Below are positions 48,995 to 59,497 of a stretch of DNA of 64,000 bases, in pieces (the first letter of the stretch is position 1; every line of letters begins with the position of its first letter). Source of the DNA: Anarhynchus alexandrinus (taxonomy: Eukaryota; Chordata; Aves; Charadriiformes; Charadriidae); assembly GCA_008711295.1 (NCBI GenBank), contig VUYV01000046.1, positions 3,338,418-3,402,417 on the forward strand, in the 5' to 3' direction. The notes beneath the pieces were generated by a model that saw nothing but the letters and a program-made list of their open reading frames with translations, did not search any database and was not told where the DNA came from. The translations under genes and the position numbers were made by a program.

Positions 48995-49493
48995 CAAAGC
49001 TTGAACCATTTTATTGTGGAGAAAGAATGATCATACCAGCCCTGCATAAAGAACAAATTACAAGAACAAGAGTCTTTTGCTTGGAAAACAGCATCTGGAA
49101 GCAGGGGAAGAAGGGGCATAGACAAAAATGCAATAGAGGTCTGTAAAATGAGACCTGGCATGGAGAAGGTGAATAAGGAAAAAATGGAAAATTGGGGGAA
49201 GACAAATTTCAGTATTAATGGGTTTCTAAGATAGGGAACTTTTTGACAGGCATTAGACAAATTAATGAGACAAATATCTATCACAGGTTATTAAATATGA
49301 AGGAAACTGTTCTGGTTAAGGAAGCGTCTGAATCACCAATCATGGTGCTAGGACAATATTCTAGAAATATTTGCAATGTTCTTGTCCTATTCTTGTACCT
49401 TTTTTTTACACCACTCATTAGTGGTCAATGCTGCAGACTCAATATGAGGCTATACGAGCCTTTAATCAAACCCAGAACTATTTCTTACTGGAA
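48995..49493 (+). mobile_element. Old CR1 relic of an archosaur-wide subfamily
   Basis: Degraded blocks occur in CR1 3' order: GCAATAGAGGTCTGTAAAATG, CATGGAGAAGGTGAATAAGG, GACAGGCATTAGACAAATTAATGAG, TATCACAGGTTATTAAATATG and ATTAGTGGTCAATGCTGCAG. The relic ends in an AACTATTTCTTA tail (compare CCGTTCTTATG). This is the TATTAAACCAGGATGG / GGCCACTG type of CR1 end seen in turtles and crocodiles, not the ATTCTATG type of the young copies here. Indels break all frames, and the 145-codon frame overlapping it is a chance frame. Edges are approximate. Confidence 0.6.
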
Positions 49494-52400
49494 AAAAGAA
49501 AAAAAAAGGGGGGTTTTGTTATCAATAACATGGAGTATTTCTTATATATACGTCATAACAAAAACAATCATTCTGTTGTTTTCAGTGAGCAGTGCTATAG
49601 ATCCTATTAACACTAAAATCGTCTTGACTACTGAAATCTATCCTAGTTCACCTTTCTTTTTAAGAACTATTGCCAGTTAGTACTAACAGTTATGATACAA
49701 AATGCAAAACCAGGGAGACTTCTGCATTTGAGCTGGAAAGGTTCCCTAGTTGGTTTTTTTCTGTTTCGAGCTTTTAAAAGTTGCTTGATTCCAACAAGTC
49801 CTTTATAGATACGTGTCTGGAATATTCTCAGAGATTATTGTCAAAGTGAGCAAAGGTCAGGCAAAAGAAGTGCACTATTAAGCCGTTGAGGAGATGACAA
49901 AAGCGTTCAGCAGATATAGGCTGATTAAATTATGCTAATCTATTTTTACTTACAAATGTACAATTTCCCCAGATGGGTTTTGAATAAAGTTTGAATGACC
50001 AGCAAAGCTTATCTTTCCATGGGGAAGCTTCTAGCAACGATTTCTTACTGAATTGTATGGACAACTCTTGGTAAATGTTCATGTACGTTCATGCAGGGAC
50101 ATACAAAACTTTGATCTAACGTGGTGAGAAGAGAGTATTGTTTGCACAGCCAGAACCACACCAGGACGTGTGGTACACACTAGAGAGTAAAAGCTTTTTA
50201 ACACTCTTACCCTCACCCATTAAATATACATACTTATTTACTCACATTCACACACTGCTTTGATTATATGCCGAGTTCTCCCTTTTTAGTATTGCAAAGG
50301 GCTGTGAAGTAGAGAAATAGTGATTACATCCATTTTAACCAGAAAGAAAAAGGTTTTTCCATAAGCATCCAAGCCAGACAGATGCTCCCAAACTCCAGGC
50401 CCTGATTGGCAGGTCCTGTTTCTCCTGATTTCTGCAAACGTATTCTCAGAGTGGCTGAAATAGTCAGTCATTGACATTGAAGGAGATAGTCCACCCGCTT
50501 AATCTCATTTCTTAATAGGCCCTTTGATGTAGTTTAATTTTCAATTAAATGCCAGCATAAGCAGAATCAACATTTTGATCTATGTGTTTTAATAGATAAA
50601 AAGCCTTGTATCTTTCAAAGCTCTGTGACTGTTTTATTACATTTTTTTTTAGTTAATCCAACGAGAAAAATCCTCCAGAATTCTATTTGTCACATTATTC
50701 TTTTGAAACTATCAAAATCTTTTATATAGCTAGCAATATAAAGCAAACATAGTTCATATTAAAATCAATACTCATTGACTTTTCAATGCAAAACAGTTTC
50801 TACCTCAAGAGCTTTGGTTTACTTTATTTTTTGTGTTGTATCATGAAACATCACTTTAGCTAGCAATCCATATTTTTACTAATAACACTTATCCAGCACA
50901 TTTTCACTTCAATTTATTTAGTGCTGATCATCCAAGCATAGGAAAACACTTTGCAGTGTCTAACTAAAAAATGACAAATGTCAGTAAAAATAACACCTTT
51001 CTTCATAGTTTTTCTCCTTGTGTGTTTACAGAGTCAGGTCTGCTAAGTGGACTGGAAGTTGCATGTTTTTCTTATTTTTACTCATATTTTTCTTGCAGAA
51101 GTCGCACAAGGGTGTGAAGGCATCACTGCAGGGCCTTTACTACTGCGGTGACTCTAGCTTTACTCTGTGCTTCTCATCTGAATGTCTGGGTCTGCTGGGG
51201 GGAAAAAAAAATAGAAAAAAAAAATTACACAGCTGAAACCCAAACTGAGCTTAACACCTGTTTTATTAAACATTTTAGAACTATAGTGTGTGGATGGGTT
51301 CATATTGTTGCTTTAAAGATGAAAGTGGTGAAGTAATAAACCGTTATTCTTACTCCTGCTACTGAGGATGACAAAAGTCTCGCAAAGGCCCTTTAAGTAG
51401 GTAATACTATAAAATTCCTGTGAAAATAACTCATAATTACTGGTGAAGAGACATGTACTGTTAAGAAATCATTTCTATTATTTACCATGGGTAAACAGTA
51501 CTGCAGATCCTAAAAAACCTAATATTTTTCTAAAATGGCAGTGTATCGACATCCATGTCTTACTTCCTCGTATTTTACTTTCTGATATATCTTCATCTGT
51601 TCACATTTGCATTATCTTTTATTATGTTATAAAGTGTAGAACAAATTGAAAAAGACAATATATGAAATATTTTGGATGCTGGACGAGATTTTTTTTCGGG
51701 TTTGTATGTAATAAAACTTATTTTTTCCAAAGTTAGTATCAATGTTTATTGTCCTTTAAGGTAATTCCTAATTTTGTTTTCATCTTAGATCAATATTTGT
51801 AATGTTAAGTCAATATATCATGACAAAATATTTGAACTTTATGCGTATGGCTTCCAAATACATTCTATAGTCTCTGTAAGGTAGTGTCCAGTGCAGTAAT
51901 CGACAGCACACACAAAGTTTATAGTTGTCTGTACAGTTTGGAAAATCCAGAAATGGCCAGTGTGTAGTGAAACTTCGCAGTACTTTTCCATTCCATGGTG
52001 TCCATGTCTTCTCATTGTGACCCAAGCCAGTTTTCCCTGAAACCTTGCTTGTTCTCTTTCTCACTGGCAGATCTTTGGTTTCGATATATTTTTTCTACTT
52101 AACTTGAATTCTCTATAGCTCAGTTCATCTCCAGAAGAAGTTGGAAACTTCACTTTCTCTCTCTCATCTGCCTACTTGTTAACTTCCTCGTTTGTCCCAT
52201 TCCACAACCTTTTATAGGTGAACATTACCTCTGTAATGTTTTATTCCCCATTTCTTAAAAATAATTATTCAATTCCCTCAATTCTTTTTTATTTCGATTT
52301 TAAATTTCTGTGTGTGGAGCTGTCTTCCACTTAATGTTTGTCCAGGTACCAACACAGTGGAACTCACCTTTTTTAATTGGCTCTTCCAGTTGGATCCTAC

Positions 52401-52666
52401 TGTAACACAAGCAGTAACTAGGGCTGTAAGTCATGGCTTTTGAGGTCTTTTATGACCTTTTCTACCAAGGTGACAATAACTAAAGAAATAGTTGCTCTCT
52501 GTGTCTTCCTTCCTTCCTCCTGCATATAGAACACTTCAAAGACTCTTGATCTCCTGTTTCCTTAGGAGAACAAAACACAACAATACAGGCTGGTATTTGT
52601 ACTAGCAGTTAGTACTGAACGTATTGTATTGAGCCCTCAACAAGTGTAGATAGAGTCCATGCCTGA

Positions 52667-52704
52667 GAAAAAAAAAAAAAGAAAAGCAACAAAAAGCCTC
52701 AAAN
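52667..52704 (+). repeat. A-rich tract with an ambiguous base
   Basis: A run of A (near 52668-52680) and further A-rich sequence end at a single N (52704). This is likely a sequencing or assembly weak point. Confidence 0.8.
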
Positions 52705-55700
52705 ACTCCAAACTGGAGGACAGACGGGATCAAGCAGAAACATAATAGTGGTTTTCAAGACTGAACCACAAAGTATCAGCAATCAAAGGATAAATAGTCT
52801 TCTGAGGGGAGGTTGAAATCAAACACCATACTCTTTCAAAAGGAAACTCAGTATTTTCCTAGAGGGAAAGCCCAAGTAAATGAAAATGGGCTTTCCTGGT
52901 TATGACAATGAAGGCGAAAATTGCCATTAAGATTTCCTGCACTCAAGAAGAATGTGGGTCTGGGAGAAGAAAAGATGCACAAGCACTGGCTAGTAAATGT
53001 CAAGCTCACAGTCACTATGAGCCAAGCCCCTGAAATTATGAGGGTCTTTTAAAACTATTTGGTTTGCTTCTTTTTTTTTTTCTTTAATTCAGTTTCTCTG
53101 ATCTCTCCAGGCACAAAAGCCTGAAAAACACTTTGCAAGAGCACTTGGATCTCCAGCACACGTCACAAGGATTTTTGCTATGACTTTTTCTTTGTTTCTG
53201 CAGGTCTTAAGTGGCTTTGAAGATGACTACACCTCAAAATATTTCCTCACACCACAAATTTAATATTTTCTCACAGTGTGTAGATAATGCCATTTCAAAG
53301 GCAAGTCCTAACTAGGATGCTTGAGAATGATTTAATGAAATTTTTTTTTTTGCTACTTTGAAATCATGGGTTTATTGCAATGGAGAGAGTTTACAAGATT
53401 AAAGTATTGATGAGACTCATGTTAGAAAATGTTTCTTGGGCTGCAAAATTTCTGCACAACACAGCAGAGATACGTCAACATCTGAAAAACTCGGTGAGGA
53501 GAACAGTCAGGCGGACTGCAGGGAAGAAGAAAGCAGAGCCAAAACTGCCACTAGATTGTCATCGAAAATGAGTTCCCACAACTGTACACTGGTGGAAAGG
53601 CCTCCCACTTCCACTTCCACCTCACCCACACCTGGAAATAAAGCTCCTCTTACCAAGACACTTACCAATTTTTTCTCACAGCTCAAGGAGGCCTCCACAT
53701 TTTTTTCTTTTTACTACTCTTACCTTATTTATCTGCTTTTCACATTATTCCTGTAGTTTACATGCTAGGATTTCTGGGGCATCCACTCCAGAGCCATGGA
53801 TATATATTGTGGATATCCTAAAACATCCTAAGTGCCAACAGGTATCTGTATGTGGACTACTGAACTGAATCCCTTGAGCAGAAACAAAAGAATTCAGAGG
53901 ATCATTCAGATGACTTGCCCGTAAGTGTTAAATTTAGAATAATTTCCTCACTAGTCTCAAAGTAGTCAAAATTCTATTGATTAAAATAGGAAATTATGCA
54001 CTGACTGCATATGAAAACACCTGTATCCACCTGTCTTAATCTAGAGCTTCAGATCTGTTTTAGAATTCCTATGTGGTCCCTGGTAAGTCACCAATAGTTT
54101 TGTACCAAGTATTCTCAAATTAACATTTCTTTTGCGGAGAAAGGCACTGTGAAGATATATGCCATTCTTAAAACTGAGTGATGTAAACAACCTAGATGGA
54201 TATATTTCTCAGAAGTACCACTTAGCTGCAAGGTATGTCTTATGGAAATGTTATGCCCAACTCTCTTTGTCATAGATGACAAATACTGTGCAATTTTAGG
54301 ATGTAGTGAATAAGCATATATTACTATGAAGCTGACGATCTGCAGTACTGCTTTTGGACAAATCAATAGACCCATTCAACTCTGAGAACAGTATGCAGCA
54401 TATGGGACCCTAAACCATGCGCAGTCAAAATATGAGCCTGCAAATCCACTAGAATAGCAAAGTATTCTTTCACATAATTCAGTGAAGTTCTTGTCATTAG
54501 ATATTTCCAACAAACAAACCAAACAAACAAACTAACAAAACCAAACCAAAAAACTGTTAAGAATTTTACACAATTTGGTAGAAGGTGGTATTCATCTCAC
54601 CAAATGTATGATATCAGCAGGAACTTAACTAGCTGTACTAGACCACTGCGATACCTAGTGGAGAAAGATGGATGTTTTCACCGGCAAGACCTTTAACCCA
54701 TTTTAGGCCCCTATTTTAAGAAAAAAAGCCTGCATCTTTCTTAAAAGTGTCTCTTACAATCTGTTTTCCTGTAATGACCAGTAAAGTATTATAAACAACT
54801 AGCTCAAAGCATATATTTTTAATGCTCAACAAGGTAAGTTTGTCTCCACATAAGCGTCTTGTGCCATTTTGAGCACTGTGGGGTAACCTCCATTTGGGGC
54901 CGAAGAGTGTGGCTGTCCTAAGCTCTTTGTAGCATTTGCTGCCTGTGTACAGATGTCTTCAGTACCCCAGAGCTTCTCTAATGATCCTAAATACCCATTT
55001 TTAAGCAACTTGATTTACCCTGGTGAAGTCTTTGTTAGTCAGATGAATGTCACCTCTCTTTTGCTTAACCCATCTGGAGTAACTATTTATCATTCAGACT
55101 TGTGTTACTTTAAGCCTTTTTCTACATTGCACCTGGAACAAAATAGGACTGCTAGCCAGGAACAAGAAAATAAAACAAACTATTTCAGATCATTTACTTT
55201 ACAAAAAATATCAGTGAAAAAGACAATCTTGGAACAGAAGAAGACAAAAAGAATCTCAGTTAGGTCCATCAAAATAGTTCATTCAATCTGAACTGAACTA
55301 TTTTTTTAAAAAAAAATCTTTAGTGGAGTCAGATTACATCTTTACATTTTAAAAATTAAATATATGCTCATATACACTAAATTATAAACTATAATTTAAA
55401 ATGATGCTATTTTCTTAGGTTTACAAGAAATAGAAATTATCCTTTACATAATTGTTTTGACTGCTACATTAGTTGCCTGTTGAAAGAGAAAAACTGAAAA
55501 AAATCCATAATTAATAGACTGTGGATTTCCTGCTATTCAAAAGTATAAAAATATTATACTCAAAACCTTATGGACAAAAGGAAACCAACCTTATATGTAA
55601 AGTCAAGAATGTCTTATTAGTGTAATTGAAATCTTAACAGCCTACTCAAAGAATTGTTACTAGTACCAAAATAATACATGTAATAATATTACATTTTATA

Positions 55701-58029
55701 TATTTTCAGTGGTGGCTTACAACTGCTTTTTTCTTTTGTGATCTGCTACTCCATGCTAGTATTAAACTTATTGTATGCTAAGTGTCCTATCTATACAAGA
55801 TATTTACTCTGTTTACTCATTGCTACCCCTAAAACCAGTTTTCTGTCCTCCCCGGTCTGCATTTCTCTAGTTGACCATTGGTGAGTTGTTTATAACCTTG
55901 GGATTTTCAGCATCATGTTGCATCCCCTTCCTTTTGCCTATAGTCTTCTGTAGTGCATCCTGTGTCCCCACTTTTGAGGGCTCTGCTATTGTCCCATGAC
56001 AATACTCCTCTCACTACATCATTATGCTAGAGTCATAAGTAGCTGACGCTACACAGAACAAATACTTTTTACTACTATCTATGTGGAAATTATGGTTGTA
56101 CCACACAATTGTACAAAAACAAGCAAAATTAAAATAAATTAGGCAATAGCTACCCAGTCATTAAAAATTGCTGCTACCTCTAAAGAAGCTTAAATAAAGC
56201 TCCAGACAGGGCAGATCAAGTTGAAACAAAACCTGTCAAGTCCTGAGGTCTTGCAGAGTTAATTTGAAGCCGGTGGTCTGTTACTGATAATGACAAAAAA
56301 GTACTTACTGATCTGCAGGGCTACTGAAAGAAGGCATGATGGCATTTTTGTGGTTAATGTTGTTTAGTACACATAACATGAGACTGGTAGTTCTGACACT
56401 TTAATTCCATTCTTTCCTTTTTCCCAGATGCATCGTGTCTTTTACCTTTCCATAGCTCAACTTACTGTCCTAAGAAATGGAACAATATTGCATTTGTTGC
56501 ACAGATATAACAAGGATCAATTAAGTAATGCTTCAGAAAGATTTCAACATCCTCTGAAGAGTCTTTATCTTGTGAAGTGCAGAACACCATAGCTTTATTG
56601 CAGCATTTGAACACACATTTAGCCTGAACTGCTGGGACTTCTCATATATTTAAAGATGAACACAAGAATCAGTGTACTCAAGGAAAAGAATCAGAACACA
56701 AAGTACCCAACAGGATTGAACTCAGGAAAGTAACTAGACAGGGATAAAGTATTATTGGGTTTGGGTTTTTCCCACCCCCCCAAGTCTTGTCAGGCAGCCA
56801 CAAAAACCAAAGCACACTGTGACTCTGATGCTCTGGCTACGTTATTCTGTGAGGAGCATCAGTGAGACAAATTCTGCATACCTTGTTCCTCTGGAACAAT
56901 GTTAGGACGTGTAGCAGTGAAATCATTAGGTGCCTGCACTGGAGCTGTTCATCTCACTGAGTGACCCTTAGGTGGTGCTAAGGAAAAAAGCCAGACCAGA
57001 ACAACGTTCTTCTTGATTGTCATCAGCATATACTCCACATTTTCAAGCAAGACCCTGTTTTGCGTAATGAGTGTAGTTGGTTTAGGGGAACATAAGCATG
57101 CACAGTGTATCTGGCTTGAGAATCCCAATGGACACCACCATGTCCTCCAGCTAACACTAAACCAGTAAGAAATTAGACAACACAGGTGCTTAAAGATGTG
57201 CCTAATCCTTTTACATACAAGATCGTAGTCACGCCAGACACTGGGCTTTCAGTTCCACCCAGAGATGTGTTAGCAATTCAAGTGCATAAACAATGTACAG
57301 CAGAGCCATTATCTGCCTGTATAGGTTGCTGAGCTGGTAGAGATTTAAAGTGTCAAAAGTAATTGTGTGGGTCTGTGATGTGTGGAGATTTTTCAACACA
57401 ATTTGTGTTGTTACATTGATTAAACTATTTCAGTTATCTGGGTCATCAGACCACAATGCCAAGTCATTGATTCATTGCACAAGGGTGAAGGAAACAAGGT
57501 AAGGATTTGTTTTCACTGGCTTTATCCCCTTATCACAGCAAATGAATTAATATATTATTTTCACATTTGTCAGACACAAAGACCTTTACTTTTCACACAA
57601 ATGTAGAGAGAAGAAGCTAGTTATTTAATGGCTGAAGATCTTTGCTCAGCTTAAAAACACAGAACTGCAAAATTTCAAGTACCCTTGGGGCAAGCTGTTC
57701 TGTCTCTATTTGCTAGGAAGAAAGGAGTAAATTTAATTACTACATTATTTTACATCTGATACTTCCTGAATCCTGCTGATCAGTAGAATCAGAAAAATGA
57801 AAAAAAAAAATTCATATCTGATGGCATTTTCAGTGATTGGATAGAACTTTAATATGTCAGTAGAGATGTAAATGAAAAGAAAAAAAAAGTAAAGCTTATT
57901 GGAATGAGAAATTTAATGATGTTTTAAGTTTTGATGGAAAAACATAGATAATGTGCACCTAAGTCAAGCAGTGCAACTGAGTGCAACAGTTTAGAACAAT
58001 GTAGGGGGAAAATTGAGATGTTTTTAACC

Positions 58030-58053
58030 TTTTTTTTTTTTTTTTTTTTTTTT
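58030..58053 (+). repeat. T24 homopolymer
   Basis: Twenty-four consecutive T, 185 bp upstream of the mosaic LTR. It could be a decayed poly(A) tail of a minus-strand retrocopy, but no retrocopy body is recognisable on its right. Confidence 0.9.
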
Positions 58054-58233
58054 ATGTCCATCTGCAACCTGAAACCCAGAGTTAGAGGGAATGATTACAA
58101 CATGCACAAACAGGGCTGCATTCTATTATCTTTGAAGTCTGTGGCAAAATTCCCATTAATTGATAAAACCACAGGCACTAAGACAGTTTTGGTCTGGTCT
58201 GCTTAAAACTAGGATTTCACAGATTCAACTTTC

Positions 58234-58238
58234 TAAGG
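58234..58238 (+). repeat. 5-bp target-site duplication (left)
   Basis: TAAGG directly precedes TGTCCTGGTTT. The same bases follow the terminal CA at 59493-59497. Confidence 0.88.
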
Positions 58239-58529
58239 TGTCCTGGTTTCACCTGAGATAGAGATAATTTTCTTTCTAGTGATTGCTGTGTTTTGGATTG
58301 GTATGAAAGGAATGTCAATAATGCATATTGTTTTAGTTGTTGCTAAGTGATGTTTGTACCATTCAAGGATTTTTTCATCTTCCCATAGAAGCTGAGAAGG
58401 AGCATAGATACAACAATGGAATGGCCAATGGAATATTCCATACCATAGATGTCATGCTTGGTATGTAAATGGGCGTTGGCCAGGTGGGGAGTGGAATCCA
58501 TGATATATGCTCAAGTCAGGCTGGGCAAC

Positions 58530-58800
58530 CAATTCACCGGGCAGTGAGAACGTGCAGCAGTTTGTGAAGAGCTGCAGCAGCCCATGGGAAGGACTCATAT
58601 TGAAGAAGTTAATGGCGAACTGTCTCCTGTGGGTGGGACCCCGTGCTGGAGCAGGGGAAGAGTGTGAGGAGTCCTCCACCTGAAGAAGAAGGAGCAGCAG
58701 AGAAGTGTGATGAACTGACCACAGCCCCCATTCCCCATCCCCCTGCACTGCTCGGGGATGGAGAGGAGGAGGTAGAGAAATTGGGAATAAAGTTAAACCT
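58530..58800 (+). mobile_element. Block related to the GC-rich LTR family, inside the mosaic LTR
   Basis: GACCCCGTGCTGGAGCAGGG, then GTGATGAACTGACCACAGCCCCCA, CCCCTGCACTGCTCGGGGAT parallels CCCGCGCTGGAGCAGGG, GGGACTGACCGCAGCCCCCA and CCCCTGCGCCCCCCGGGG at 47 kb. Identity is partial. It represents a related family, not a recent copy of those elements. Confidence 0.65.
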
Positions 58801-58953
58801 GGGATCTGAGTTGCATGTTATTGGAATTACCACAGCAGGAACCCTTTATTGCTAGCCAGGATAGAAGCAAGGGGAGTTCATTGCAATGTTAAACCCTGTA
58901 ACCTTGCCCAAATATTGTCCCTGAGGCACATCACAAAGGGCCCAGGGAATAAA

Positions 58954-59066
58954 TTCATAGAATCATAGAATGGTTTAGGTTGGAAGGGACTTAAAGATCA
59001 TCTAGTTCCAACCCCCTGCCACGGGCAGGAACAACTTCCACTAGACCAGGTTTCTTAAAGCCCTGA
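58954..59066 (-). mobile_element. CR1 3'-end fragment nested in the LTR
   Basis: TTCATAGAATCATAGAATGG, then AGGTTGGAAGGGACTTAAAG, CTAGACCAGGTTTCTTAAAG is a minus-strand CR1 3' UTR of about 110 bp. It lies within the TSD-bounded LTR, so it inserted later than the LTR or was carried with it. Confidence 0.88.
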
Positions 59067-59174
59067 CATCCTCAATCTGCAGACCGTGGGCATGGATCGT
59101 GCCAGATACAGCCGGGACAGCTGACCCCAACTGATGAAAGGTATATTCCATACCATATGATGTCACGCTCAGCA

Positions 59175-59180
59175 TATAAA
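59175..59180 (+). promoter_or_regulatory. TATA box of the mosaic LTR
   Basis: TATAAA after ATTCCATACCATATGATGTCACGCTCAGCA (a TGATGTCA CRE-like site lies about 20 bp upstream). This is the canonical promoter layout of avian ERVL-like LTRs. Confidence 0.7.
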
Positions 59181-59360
59181 GCTAGGGGAAGAAGAAGGAA
59201 AGGGGTAGACGTTTGGAGTTATGCTGTTTTGTCTTCCTAAGTAATCATTACACATGATGTAGCCTGCTTTCCTGGAGATGGCTGCACACCTGCCTGCCAA
59301 TGGGAAGTGGTGAATGAATTCCTTGTTTTGCTTTGCTTGTGAGCAGCTTTAGCTTTTTCT

Positions 59361-59366
59361 ATTAAA
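59361..59366 (+). terminator. Polyadenylation signal (ATTAAA) of the mosaic LTR
   Basis: ATTAAA followed by CTTGTCTTTATCTCAACCC, at the expected R/U5 position, about 185 bp downstream of the TATA box. Confidence 0.7.
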
Positions 59367-59492
59367 CTTGTCTTTATCTCAACCCATGAGTTTTCTCACT
59401 TTTACTCTTCCAATCCTCTTCCCCATCCCAACTAGGGGGAACGAGCGAGCATCTGCGTGGTCCTAGTTTCTGGCTGGGGCTAAACCATGACA

Positions 59493-59497
59493 TAAGG
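59493..59497 (+). repeat. 5-bp target-site duplication (right)
   Basis: TAAGG directly after the LTR terminal CA, identical to 58234-58238. Confidence 0.88.

Larger units (their letters stand above)
47797..58238. other. Long AT-rich noncoding stretch
   Basis: About 10.4 kb without a supported gene. It holds one diverged CR1 relic (48995-49493), an A-rich tract with an N at 52704, a CAAA-rich tract near 54510-54553 and a T24 run at 58030-58053. Frames of about 100-145 codons (48841-49146, 48931-49284, 49243-49680, 53436-53756, 54953-55291) overlap relics or have no recognisable product. Confidence 0.5.
58239..59492 (+). mobile_element. Mosaic avian ERVL-like solo LTR with nested insertions
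   Basis: The element begins TGTCCTGGTTTCACCTGAG and ends CTGGGGCTAAACCATGACA, flanked by the same TAAGG on both sides, so it is one integration. The first 250 bp match the U3 of avian ERVL-like LTRs, including GGAATATTCCATACCATAG. Next comes a 270-bp block (about 58530-58800) related to the GC-rich LTR-like elements at 47 and 62 kb, then 150 bp of unassigned sequence, then a CR1 piece (58954-59066). The U3 promoter region then appears a second time (GTATATTCCATACCATATG), followed by a TATA box, R/U5 and the end. The partial repetition suggests that two LTRs of one provirus were joined imperfectly, or that an insertion duplicated part of U3. No retroviral gene is present. Confidence 0.82.

Noticed and set aside
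49243..49680. 145-codon plus-strand frame
   Set aside because: It overlaps an old CR1 relic and adjacent AT-rich DNA, and has no recognisable motif.
53436..53756. 106-codon frame with a Ser/Thr/Pro-rich middle
   Set aside because: No recognisable domain. It overlaps another frame at 53380-53571 and lacks exon-like borders that I can defend.
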